Of a stretch of 64,000 bases of DNA, positions 1 through 10,497 are shown one piece after another. The stretch comes from Cryptomeria japonica. Lineage: Eukaryota > Streptophyta > Pinopsida > Cupressales > Cupressaceae. Within the stretch, counting starts at the first letter, position 1, and the number at the start of each line of letters is the position of its first letter. The stretch lies in the NCBI RefSeq assembly GCF_030272615.1, contig NC_081414.1, positions 911,839,009-911,903,008 of the forward strand, written 5' to 3'. The notes under the pieces were generated by a model. That model did not search any database and was not told the origin of the DNA. It saw only the letters and a list, made by a program, of their open reading frames with translations. A program made the position numbers and the translations under genes.

Positions 1-728
1 TCTTCCTCGATTTAAGCATTGGCTGAATGCTGCTTTTTGGCAAAAGGCTCTAGTTATCAATGGCTCTTCATCAAATTCGTTTGACTTGTCTTGAAGATAT
101 AAGCGCATATGACGGAGAAAGGTGAGATGAGATTTGAAGAGCTGGTGATTGATGTAGAGAAATCTATTCCTTTTAGCAAGTTTCTGGGAACTAGTTGTTG
201 TTTCCTTAACTTAGTGTTATGATGAATACTTTTTCTTCTCAAAATATGAGGATTAGTCATGCATAGGTGATCAATGGTTTCCTTTGATTTGTTTTGGATT
301 GAGATACTTTGTTTGGAAACTTAAGTCTACTTTTATCAAATGAAGGTTTAGATGCCCCCTCACGACAAAGTGCGTCAAATGTTATGGAATAAGAGCTTTC
401 CTGATATGGAAACTCGATTTGACAACTTTAGTTTGAAATAAGTATGTTTTGAGGATAGAATCCGTTTGATTGGAGGACCTTTTGATGCGTGTGATGATGT
501 TACCTGATTTTGATAGGAAAATGTGTTTTATCTTTCAGCTAGTTTTTGGACTCAACAACTTTTGTTCTAAGAATATCTTATTTTGATTTGTTTTGAAATA
601 GTTCTGACACTCTGATTTGAATTTCTACCTGATGAAGTTGAGTGAGAAGTGAAAATGGCTTTCCAAACTGTTTGCAAAATTCTCCAAAAAAATTTATGCT
701 TGTTCTCTATTTTTCACAATTTTGACTA

Positions 729-1113
729 TGCGCTAAGCCAGAGACTATATGCACTAACAAATGCTACCAATGCGCTAGAGAAAGATCTCAATGCGCTAAA
801 CTGCCTTTTATACACGTTCACTCAGGTTGTTTGGTTTTCACTAGGTCTGGAAAGTTATGTGCTAATATGTCCTTCCTACGCACTAACTTTTGAACTCAAA
901 GCACTAATGTTTGTTTCCAAAGCGCTAAGTTGTTGCTCCAAAGCGCTAAGATGTTCTTAAGACGCACTAAGTTTTATCTGCCAAATGTGTAAGTTGTTTA
1001 TGCGCTAGTTTTCAAAATGTTTGCGCTATGTTGAAGCTTGGACGCGCTAAAAGATGTTTTCAAAGTGCTAAGTTTTTCTCCAGATGTGCTAAAAGGTTGC
1101 TTTTACGCGCTAA
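729..1113. repeat. 21-bp periodic array of TGCGCTAA-type octamers
   Basis: An octamer close to TGCGCTAA recurs at 729, 750, 771, 792, then 858, 879, 900, 921, 942, 963, then 1001, 1022, 1043, 1064, 1085 and 1106. Inside each run the step is exactly 21 bp, while the 13 bases between octamers are not conserved. On the plus strand the period equals seven codons and the octamer gives Ala-Leu, so a short plus-strand frame reads as leucine-bearing heptads. The array lies in the leader of a minus-strand gypsy-like fossil. Its function is unknown. Confidence 0.8.
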
Positions 1114-2619
1114 ATTGTCCTGTTTGTTTTGACTTGTTGGTTTTTCTAGGATTTTTAACTTTTTCTCAACTATTATGGATGATTTTTTAAAGTATGAAAT
1201 GCAAACACAGCATGAAAAAGATAACCATTTTCACCTATTCTAAACAAAGAGTGTATATTATGTGAGGATGTGTTCAAATCCCCAATGTTTTAACAGGTTT
1301 GGATACAGATAATACAATTCAATCAGACTCTTTATTCAAGGGTCATCAACAACATCATAGCCCACTAGTCTCGATATTTTGTCAGCTCAAACAGCCTTGT
1401 CACCCCCTAGGGGGCACCCGTTTTTTTGCCTTTTGTCAGAAATTAACCCAAAGTGAATTGCTTCACAATTGAGTGGCTATCTTGGGAGATATATGGTGAG
1501 TAATCTTGGGGGCGAATTCTTCCCCACCCTTGCTCTATGATATTGCCAATGTCTGGATACTGACTCGGCTCAAAGTTTCTAATGCTAAGGTTCGTAATCG
1601 GGCTTCCTATTCGGCCGTTAATGATAAACTCCCTTGGGAGGCTTCCCAACCTTTAGAACAAAGGCTTTTCGTATCGTAAAGATACTGGGGGGAGGCTAAT
1701 CGCTGCGTGAAACCATTGAAAGGGACTTTCGTCACCCTCCACTTTTGATTATAGTGAGTTGGAACACTTAGTGTCAAAGTCATTTCCCACTTAGGTCGTT
1801 CCCCTCACACCGGCCAAAAAATGGCTTTAAGAGTTTTTAGCTCCTCGGGAGGGCAAGCCTGCTAAAGGATTTATTGCTTGAAATACTAAAAGCGTAAGAG
1901 TGGTTTGGCTTTTTATCACCCAATTAAGGGGAAAGCATATACCTTCCACTTTCGAGACAAGGCAAACAAGGTTTTTTTTACCCTTTCAATGCAATGATTT
2001 GCTAAAATCTATTCGGAGATGTTGCTCCAAAAAAGCATGGTGTTTATTTTAGTTCCCAAATCAATGATTTTCTAAGCTAGTATAAAAATCCTGGTCAACA
2101 AAGCAAAGAGTTCGATTTGGTCAACAAAAAGAAATCGATAAAGGGGAAGAACTTCCCTCTTTTGGTTGGCTTTAAAAAAATTTGACAAATGAGGTTCTTT
2201 ATCTTGCAAAAGTAAAGTGGATCCTTTTAGACACCAAAGGATGGTGAGGTTCTTTTTGTTTTAAAAATAATTGTAAAAGGAAAGTTTGCTTGTTCTTTTT
2301 AAAGCTTCCAAACTGAAGTGTTTTTCTCCTAAGAAAGCAAGAAATGGTTTAGTTGTTGTTCTTTTTAGGTACCCCAAAGTGAAATGTGATTTCAATTTTA
2401 TCCAACAAGAAAATGAAGAAATTTTAACTTAACTAACTTAACAAAGTTATCAAAACTAGGTTACTTCAATCCTAACTTTGGTAAAACAAACTCTCCACCC
2501 TGCAAATAAATCATTAGTCACCTGCAGTAAAACCAGTTAGCAAAAAAATTTGTTTTGTGGACTTCTACAAGTCTATTTTAAGCTTCTGTTACAAATTTAT
2601 TTTCTGCATGTGCCTGTGA

Positions 2620-2851
2620 TGCACTACAGAATGGACTTGATGAGCTACAAAAAGGCACTGATGCACTGCCGAAAAGCCTTGACGCGCTAAATTGTTGTCT
2701 GGATGTGCTAGATTGTTTAATTAAGGCGTTGAAACCTACAGGAAATAGTAAAATGGTTATGCGCTAAAGTTTGGTTTCGACGCGCTAAGAGGTGGTTTTG
2801 ACGCGCTAAATAGTCAGTCAGATGCGCTGAAGTATCGACCAGATGCGCTAG
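2620..2851. repeat. Second 21-bp periodic octamer array
   Basis: The same octamer family occurs at 2620, 2641, 2662, 2683 and 2704, and again at 2760, 2781, 2802, 2823 and 2844, with exactly 21 bp between members of each run. Read on the plus strand, the first run gives heptads such as DALQNGL, DELQKGT, DALPKSL and DALNCCL. These look like an amphipathic leucine heptad pattern, but there is no ATG start, and the frame closes soon after. The array sits about 90 bp from the primer-binding-like site at 2938. Confidence 0.8.
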
Positions 2852-2937
2852 ATCATGCTCGCTACACGCCGATTCTAGTTTCCCGCGTACCTGCAGAGTT
2901 AGTTCTATACGAAAAAAGATTTGATAAATGGGGTTAT

Positions 2938-2955
2938 GCCCCACGGTGGGCACCA
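2938..2955 (-). other. Primer-binding-like site of gypsy fossil
   Basis: The minus strand reads TGGTGCCCACCGTGGGGC. Sites of the form TGGCGCCCACCGTGGGG lie just inside the 5' LTR of many plant Ty3/gypsy elements. An LTR-like end begins a few bases to the right (TG at 2960 on the plus strand), which fixes a minus-strand orientation. Confidence 0.5.
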
Positions 2956-4409
2956 GAAATGTATGCGGGAAAAGTGGTGCAATGAAATGGAAATTACAAA
3001 ATTCAATGACTTGCCCACACACCAATGAGACTCTTGGTGCAAGCTATGGAGGTATAAGGAATAGCTCAACTTCCCAAGGGGTGTTCCATTGTTCTCTATC
3101 TCACAAAACCCCTCAAGCCAATGCCTTTGCTCTCAGATCACTGAGCAAAGTGACTTAGGGATGACAATCATGAGAATGAGGGATGCTTTTGATCAATCTA
3201 AATATGAATGCAATCTTATCTATGCATGATTTTAACAAATATGAATAAACTAGTGATGATAAGATGAAGATATTAGTAAAAGACTATCCTAACATGATAT
3301 ACTAGTTTATATGGTTAATTATGATGATAGAAATGCTTCTAAAATGTTTATTGGACTATTTCTATTTCAAAGAGAGATTAAATGCTTGCTAAAAATGAGT
3401 ATAAGTGAGATGCTAAAGACTTGGATGATTAGAATGAGGAAATGAGGGCTCTATTTATAGAAAAAATAGTGCAATGGATGGTCAAGATTGGATGAACTTA
3501 TCAAGGGTCAGGATTGAAAGTTATCAATCCATGTTTACAATTCTCACCAATGAAATGGTGACAATTGTCAACATAAGACTACTTGAGAGGAGATGTAAGA
3601 AGCATTAAATGCTTTAGAAGACCTCATGGTTACCTTAGGAGGTAAGGGTTAAGGTTAGGTTAAGATTACCCATTGGATAAATCTTTTACCCAAAGGATAA
3701 ACTCTTGTGCAAGGGTTAAAGGAACAACCATGATCAAAGCAATGAATGCTTGATGAGACCCTAAGGTTAGATGAGGGTTGAGTTAGGCAAAAAGTCTCTA
3801 ACCATGCCACAAAGGGTTAGTTAACCATTAATGGTTTGGAAGACTTTGGGGACAAATTTGTAAAAGTCCTTCCAAATTTGGGGGTATTCAACAAGTTAGC
3901 TTGTTGAAGGCATAAAGGCTCTAATGCCTTTGGAAGACTTTAGTCCAAACTTGAGAAGTGACATCCTCAAATTTAGGGAAAGGGGATAATTGAGAGGTTT
4001 TAGGCTAATTGATTATGATTAGATGGGTTCTAGAAGAATTTAGAAAGGGGGTTTAAGAGACAAGTGGGAGATGTAGGATTTTGCAAGTGGGTGGGGAAAA
4101 TAGAATTTAATTAAAATAAATTACTTTATTTCAATTGTGGTTTGCAAGTGGAGGATATAAAGAAATTAGATTTATTTATTTGGAGTGAATAATTTAATTA
4201 AATGTAAATTTAATTAAAAGGAGAGATAAGGGATTTAATTAAATAATATGATTTATTCAATTAAATGACATGAAAGGTTTAGGTGAATTTAAATAAATAA
4301 ATTCAATATTTTATTTAATCAAATAGAAGAATGTGAGTGAATTAATTAAATTAGATTTAACTAAATAGAGGAATGAAAATAAAATGAACATTAAATATTC
4401 ATTTAGGAA

Positions 4410-4877
4410 TGTGGTCATTTTTATACGTCTACAAATATAATTATACTTTACTTTAGTTTACTTAGGTACATGCACAACATTTTAGTTTGCATATGAGACA
4501 CTTAGGGAGATGTACTACATTGGGAGTGTGTATGTAGGAGAATTTCCATCTTTTATGGTGTGATCTTGTTACTACTCTATCATATCCACTTATTGTGGAG
4601 TGATAATTCCACCTTCAGTGGGTGATCCACCTCATGTGGAATATTTTACTATTTCTCCTACCTACCCTTGCATCTCATTGAGCCAGATGTCATCATTGTG
4701 TGCTCTCTTGTCTCTTATCCTTGTCTTTATAAGCAGGCTTATCCTACATTGTATAAAACAACTATTTGAACTATTTGGTCATTTATCTATTGATGAGAAT
4801 ACAGTTTATTCTTGTCCTATATTTTGTCTCGCTTATTTGTGTTTTCCATTTCCTCTAGATCTTGGCAAAATCTCACA
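4410..4877 (+). repeat. 5' LTR of non-autonomous element
   Basis: This segment matches the 3' LTR at 6704-7555 from about 4430 onward and ends in CTCACA directly before the primer site. It contains one copy of the unit that is triplicated in the 3' LTR, here 186 bp (4616-4801). A TATA-like TTTATAAG lies near 4729. Confidence 0.75.
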
Positions 4878-4890
4878 TGGTATCAGGGCC
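4878..4890 (+). other. Primer-binding site (initiator Met-tRNA type)
   Basis: TGGTATCAGGGCC directly abuts the 5' LTR end. It is one base from TGGTATCAGAGCC, the usual plant copia primer site. Confidence 0.8.
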
Positions 4891-6703
4891 ATTGGAGTGC
4901 CATTGGTTTGCCAATTGAGAGAAATTTGGGGTTTTGCATTTTGGAGATTTCTATTGCGGGTTATTACTAGATCTTTTTGGGTCAAATATGAGGTCACCAT
5001 TGGATTGAGGAGGTTCAAGAAAATCAAAATCGCTTTTTATTTCGTCCAAATCCGACATTCGAGGCCAAATCTAGAGTCGTTTGAAGTTGGAGGGTGGTGA
5101 CTTGTCCCAGGAGCGATCTGCAATTTTGGAGCATTTTTGGCCAAATTCGGCATCGCCATCACGCTCAGAAGGCCCAAAAACCCCAAGATCGCCTATCCAT
5201 TCATCCAAATTGGAGTTCGTCGCTCCGAGTTGAAAAAAATCCCCCTCCTAACCCGTTGTACGGACGTCTGCAGACTGGTATAATTTTTTAATTTTTTTAA
5301 TTAAAATCATTTTTTTTTCTGAATTCGCTTTTTTATTAAAAACGTTGAATAAGATTTAAAGTGCGTTTTCATTTGGGGGGGGCAATGTTTTTAAAAATTT
5401 TCATTTTTTTTTTAAATATAAATTTCGATGGGGGGCACCCTTTTATTGGCACGCAGGCCTACGGGTACCGCACGGACCTATAGCCCCACAGTGTACTTGC
5501 GAGTAACTGCAAGTAGCCCAGCGGCCCCGCAGAGTACCTGCAGGCTTTGCGGGTTCCATAGGTGTCCTTGCGGGCCATGGCTTTGGCCTTTTTTTTTTTT
5601 TAAGTTTTGTTTTAATTTTTTTTAACTTTTTAATATTTTTTTAAATTAAAAAAAAACTTTTTCAATTTTTTCTTTAATAAATTTTTATCAAAGTTTTTAA
5701 AATAACAAAAAAAAATTTAAATTCACTTACGCCTTTTTTTAAGTTTTTCTTTATTATTTTTTTAATAAAAAAATTTTTGATGGACATTTTAATAAACTTT
5801 TAATTAAGTTTTTAAAAACAAAAATATCATGGAATAAGTCAAATTGGAAACAAAAATTTTATTATCTACCATACCTATCTTGCAGCACTTCCAGCCGGCA
5901 GCCAAGGAGGGGGGGTTGTTGCTCCTATATATTTCTTGGTGACATCCCAATCGGAGGCATCTTCATCTGCAGTATTCTACGGGGCTTCTTTGGTGGCATC
6001 ATCTTCATGTTTCCAGATTTGCACTATATCATGTTGTATGCTCTTGCATGAGCAATGTTGTACTCACACTATCATAAAGTGTCACACCTCTTTGTATCTT
6101 GTCTTTGATGACATATTTGATGTAATCCTCTTGTACACGTAGATTAGGAATATCTTGTGAGACTTGGTGCATGGCTCCAGTTGAGACTTAGATTGTACAC
6201 ATTTGTGCATGGCTCTCGTGAGACTTTGATTGTACCGGTATTTCTGTTATTTACGAGTATCTAGATGATGCTCAAAGCAGGTTGTCTCCATGCCTGATCT
6301 TCATTTTGTTTCAGCGAGTGATTCATTGTCATCGACATTGGTACCTGGTTTTGTCACACTTTGACATTATTGGTGCAGCATTGGCTCTCTTTCTTCCTTA
6401 TGGGGAGGTTTTTTGGTCAACATCATTGGACCATCTTTGCAAGAGATTTTACATTGAGGGGGGGCTTCATGGTCTCTTCTTCTCTCTTATTCATCATTGA
6501 GAGAATTGTGTGTTTTCATCACCTCTCTTTTGGGGGAGGGTTTTTTCCCATCGAGTTTTTCTCTCTTTCTCCGCTTTATGAGAGATTGCATTGGTTTACA
6601 TGCATTTGCATTTGTACATGGGTACCTAACATGGCCTCGTAGTCAAGACCCATCTTGCATTGTAGACTTAAGTGCATTCCCCTAAGTTGCACTTAAGGGG
6701 CGG

Positions 6704-7555
6704 TGTTGGTGTAATTATTTATTCATCTTGGATATAATTACACTTTACTTAAGTTTACTTAAGTACATGCACAACATTGTAGTTTGCATATGAGACACTT
6801 AGGGAGATGTGCTACATTGGGAGTGTGTATGTAGGAGAATTTCCACCTTTTATGGTGTGATCTTGTTACTACTCTATCATATCCACTTATTGTGGAGTGA
6901 TAATTCTACCTTCAGTGGGTGATCCACCTCATGTGGAATATTTTACTATTTCTCCTACCTACCCTTGCATCTCATTGAGTCACATGTCATCATTGTGTGC
7001 TCTCTTGTCTCTTAGCCTTGTCTTTATAAGTAGGCTTATCCTACATTGTATAAAACAACAACTATTTGAACTATTTGATCATTTATCTATTGATGAGAAT
7101 ACAGTGGGTGATCCACCTCATGTGGAATATTTTACTATTCCTCCTACCTACCCTTGCATCTCATTGAGCCACATGTCATCATTGCGTGCTCTCTTGTCTC
7201 TTAGCCTTGTCTTTATAAGTAGGCTTATCCTACATTGTATAAAACAACAACTATTTGAACTATTTGATCATTTATCTATTGATGAGAATACAGTGGGTGA
7301 TCCACCTCATGTGGAATATTTTACTATTCCTCCTACCTACCCTTGCATCTCATTGAGCCACATGTCATCATTGCGTGCTCTCTTGTCTCTTAGCCTTGTC
7401 TTTATAAGTAGGCTTATCCTACATTGTATAAAACAACAACTATTTGAACTATTTGATCATTTATCTATTGATGAGAATACAGTTTATTCTTGTCCTATAT
7501 TTTGTCTCTCTTATTTGTGCTTTCCATTGCCTCTAGATCTTGGCAAAATCTCACA
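6704..7555 (+). repeat. 3' LTR of non-autonomous element
   Basis: The LTR starts TGTTGGTGTAATTATTT just after a purine-rich tract and ends in CTCACA. It is longer than the 5' LTR (852 against 468 bp), mostly because it carries the 189-bp unit three times. Confidence 0.8.
6913..7479 (+). repeat. 189-bp tandem triplication inside 3' LTR
   Basis: Three head-to-tail copies start at 6913, 7102 and 7291, each 189 bp (63 codons), so an open frame of 227 codons runs through them without meaning. Copies two and three look identical. Copy one differs at several bases, which points to recent growth by unequal exchange or slippage. Each unit includes the TATA-like TTTATAAG and the sequence around the likely transcription start. 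Confidence 0.92.
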
Positions 7556-8945
7556 AGAATACAGAGCTCAGTGGATGTGATATAGGGAGGTGCTTGAGAA
7601 GAGACAAAGAAAAACATTTAGTGAGATATATAGCAGAAGACTGTGATGAGCATAAGAGACTAGAAGGCATAAAAGAGACATCAAGGGATTAACATAACTG
7701 AGCAGCAGTGTGAACTTTTCAATCAGATTCAAGGGTTACAAAACTCATTTGTAACAAGGAAACTTATTGTAATCAAATAACTCTTTAAGTCATTGTAATT
7801 CTCTGAGTGGGTGCTCGGAGTAGGGGTAGGTGCTCCTTGAGTAAGTGCTCTAAATTCAGGGGTTGATGCTCCTTGGTTTGGTGCCCATAAATATATTGTA
7901 ATCAAACATTTCATTGTGAAGCTGGATTAGAGCAATAGACTCCAACAGCTTTTCTCACCGAATTTTTTCCCACAGTGGGTTTTCTTTGTACACCTTATGT
8001 TATGTGGTTTGCCTTTGTGTGCATGTTCTTTTAATTTGCTTGCCTTATTAGTGGTGCAGACATAATCCGGTGAGTCCTCAAAGAGAACAGACCAGATCAT
8101 GCAGCAAGAGTAACACAACGGAAGCAACAACAACACATTGAAAAATTACAGATTTAGATTTCTGCATCATCATATATTCATCATAGATCATCTGGTAATC
8201 AACCGGTTACATGCAGGATAACAAGCCAGAATACAACCGGTAACCAACCGGTTACATGCAAGCCAGAATACAATCCATCTGGATCTCTGAGAGACCCCCA
8301 AATTATCAATCCTGTAACTAGGAACTCCTAACATCTAATTGTCTCTTAAGGATCTCATATAACAATATTTATACCTTCTAGAACATATCTGGGTTAGCCA
8401 CAAAAGATTACATTTACCAAGATAGGAAAATGAAACGTGTAAATAGGTCGGCCCCAAAAATGAAAGGAAATTCCTCCGAAAAAGAACCAAGGAGCATGGA
8501 TCAACAAGAAGGTCAGCAAAGGACTCAAGATCATCGAGCAAGATCCCAAATAGATCCACGCGCCAAGAGATCGCTTCGCACGAGAAGAAATCAACAATTA
8601 GTTGTTAAGCTCAAAAACTGCTCCGAGAACCAGAACAGTCAAGCCGAAAGCAACGTCTCACCAGTAAAGAACCCAAATGGACTAAGAATCTGGAATTAAG
8701 CATAAGAACACACCTAGAAACCAAAAATCTAATCTGCAACGAAAAGCAACCAGCTACTGGAAGAAGACAGAAACTAAAACACTGAACTTGAACAAAACAA
8801 AACTGAAAGGAAACATTTTTGGTTGATGCAAGATTTCTCATTGATCGGGGATGCTCTTGCATCAATTAGTGTTTGCACAATTTGATTTAAAGTTTTAAAG
8901 ATTCGTTGATTCACCCCCCTCTCTTAGTGACCTAATTGTGTTCCT
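7556..8945 (+). mobile_element. Copia LTR fragment, SIRE-like, split by a solo LTR
   Basis: The sequence resembles the LTR of the plus-strand copia at 54099-62317. It shares a GGTGCTCCTTG-type repeat (7808-7890), the A/T-interrupted hairpin (7961-7985) and the terminal stretch rich in CACCCCCCTCTC (8910-8930). The LTR start is absent and no internal copia coding region follows. A separate 0.8-kb insertion (8054-8865) divides it. Confidence 0.6.
8054..8865 (-). mobile_element. Probable solo LTR nested in copia LTR fragment
   Basis: The hexamer TTAGTG occurs on both sides (8048-8053 and 8866-8871), and the copia LTR similarity resumes after the second copy. On the minus strand the insert begins close to TGATGCAAGAGC and ends close to TGTCTGCA, as LTRs do, with a TATA-like GTATAAATATT near 8369-8380. 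It also holds two closely spaced copies of an ACCGGTTACATGCA segment (8200-8260). The exact ends are uncertain by one or two bases. Confidence 0.55.
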
Positions 8946-9230
8946 TCATTTAAGAGAAGAGGAGCCATCATGATCAATCGTCAAATGAAAATTACATGCC
9001 ATATGGTTTCCCTCACTTGCTAAAGGAGGATCTTCTATGGCTAATTTTTGTGTAGGTCCAGTTGTAGACAATTTCTTAGGGAAAGTCTCTTGCTGACCAT
9101 AATCATTCCTTGACATCTAATATGATGGTTGATAGGAACTATTTGGCATATGTCTCTTCAAAGTAATGATATCATTAGCCAATCTTTGAATCATTGGATC
9201 AGTAGAATTGGTTACTTGAGGTTTACCGAT

Positions 9231-9551
9231 TTATAATTCTTTTTTCCACCTTTCGGACGTTATCAGATCATCTTCTACTAATATAGCCAATGTTTGTGAT
9301 GTTGCTAAATCAGTTGCACCTTCTCTCTTGATAGGAAAACTAACATTCGAAGGGAGTGCATTAATAAAAAAACACTTTTGAAGAGGATCCCTAGGTCTTA
9401 GGTTATTTGGGATTTGATTAGCTACCTTTTTTAACTTTGCCACAAAATCATGCATGGGCTCTTGCACTTCTTTCTTCATAGAAGATAATTGAGCGATTAA
9501 AGTGTGCTCGTTCTCAGTAGACTTAAATCTATCTTCTAACTTAGTTCTCAT
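9231..9551 (-). pseudogene. Gag fragment of gypsy fossil
   Basis: The translated stretch has the charged helical pattern of the retrotransposon gag family: FKSTENEHTLIAQLSSMKKE, followed by VQEPMHDFVAKLKKVANQIP and a conserved NALPSNV-like segment. It is only part of a gag, and related remnants continue to its right up to about 10 kb. It is treated as a fossil. Confidence 0.6.
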
Positions 9552-10473
9552 AACAGCTCAACTATCAATTGTTGCATTGGGTAAATGATAAACCATTTAG
9601 CATCATCACCAGTGAGGGATTCCGCATATAATCTAACGACAACATCTTCAAGTTGGACCCCTGAAATTGAGCATGCTGCAAAGAAAGCATTAATATATTC
9701 TTCAAGAGTAACTTTTCCATCTCCTCTAAATTTGGGTATTATTTTTCCTGAGCCTCTAGATAAATCGTGTAACTATGCCCCCAATTTAAGAGGTTCGATT
9801 GCAACTCCCCAAGGAATGGGTAGGGCCATATTGATAGGACTAATAGCAATAAAATTGACTTGTAAGGGTAGGATAGTCCATACTAGAAGCAATGCTTGGT
9901 AGGATAGGCTAGGTAGAGATTTATAACGAGGAGGAGAGGTTGGTTTGCTCAAAGATTTAGTTTTCCTAGTGGGTGGAAATGCATTAAAGTTTATGAATTG
10001 GAGCAAATCAAATCGGGATCCAAAATGCCTTTCTTCCAGTCACCTCTAGTGTGTCTTTTAGAAAGATTTTAAATCAACGAAAGAATACAAAGTCGCTAAC
10101 CTTCCTCTAATTATCTGGGATAGGGTTTGGTTGATTATTCAGTTGGTCTCAAGGTGGCTCATGATTTTTTCTACAAATTGGGTTCCTCAGAATAGCTACA
10201 ATAGGGAATCTCCTTTCTCTATGTCTTACCAATCTAGCAAGTTGGGCTAATTGCTCTTCTTCTTGTAAAACCCATCCAACACTTATGTAATCATCAGTGT
10301 TCCTTCTACACCTCCAAGCCAAAATTCTCAGTTGTGTAATTAGGTCTTCTTGCTCATCTTGCCAACCCAAATTTGATTGAAGGACTAGAAAGATATCTTC
10401 ATGAGGTAACACCAATATGGTTCATCACAAACAAGCAATTTGTCAAAATCACCATACGAGGGTATTTAATATT

Positions 10474-10491
10474 TCCCCAGCAAAGTCGCCA
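10474..10491 (-). other. Primer-binding site, Tat/Ogre type
   Basis: The minus strand reads TGGCGACTTTGCTGGGGA. The Ogre/Tat site TGGCGACTCTGCTGGGGA differs by one base. A few bases to the right the LTR ends with AACCAACA on the minus strand. Confidence 0.65.
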
Positions 10492-10497
10492 AAAATA

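Larger units (their letters stand above)
1..4409 (-). mobile_element. Ty3/gypsy-like LTR retrotransposon fossil, leader plus LTR
   Basis: On the minus strand a primer-binding-like site (TGGTGCCCACCGTGGGGC, 2938-2955) is followed to the left by a long non-coding leader and to the right by what should be the LTR, whose inner end begins near 2960. I see no gag or pol domain between 1 and 2937, so the coding part is missing or lies outside the window. The LTR-like part (about 2960-4409) becomes very AT-rich with TTTAATTAAA blocks near 4100-4390. Its outer end is hidden by the element starting at 4410. Family assignment rests only on the primer-site form and is tentative. Confidence 0.45.
4410..7555 (+). 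mobile_element. Non-autonomous LTR retrotransposon (LARD/TRIM-like)
   Basis: Two related LTRs (4410-4877 and 6704-7555) flank an internal region of about 1.8 kb. A Met-tRNA-type primer site (TGGTATCAGGGCC, 4878-4890) follows the left LTR, and a purine-rich tract ending AAGGGGCGG lies just before the right LTR. No gag, protease, integrase or polymerase motif is visible inside, so it probably moved with enzymes supplied by a copia relative. The interior includes long A/T homopolymer stretches (5290-5860). No clear target-site duplication was found. The left LTR start is less certain than the other boundaries. Confidence 0.7.

Noticed and set aside
649-960. 103-codon frame as a coiled-coil gene
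   Set aside because: The heptads follow from the 21-bp array, the frame is in a retroelement leader and is antisense to the element. I kept the periodicity as a finding but not as a gene.
4410-7555. Target-site duplication for the non-autonomous LTR element
   Set aside because: AGGAA at the left and AGAAT at the right do not match well enough, and the left LTR start is uncertain.
6897-7580. 227-codon open frame with three internal repeats, resembling a repeat protein
   Set aside because: It is a by-product of a 189-bp (multiple of three) LTR triplication. The same sequence in the 5' LTR lies in non-coding LTR and the peptide has no known domain.
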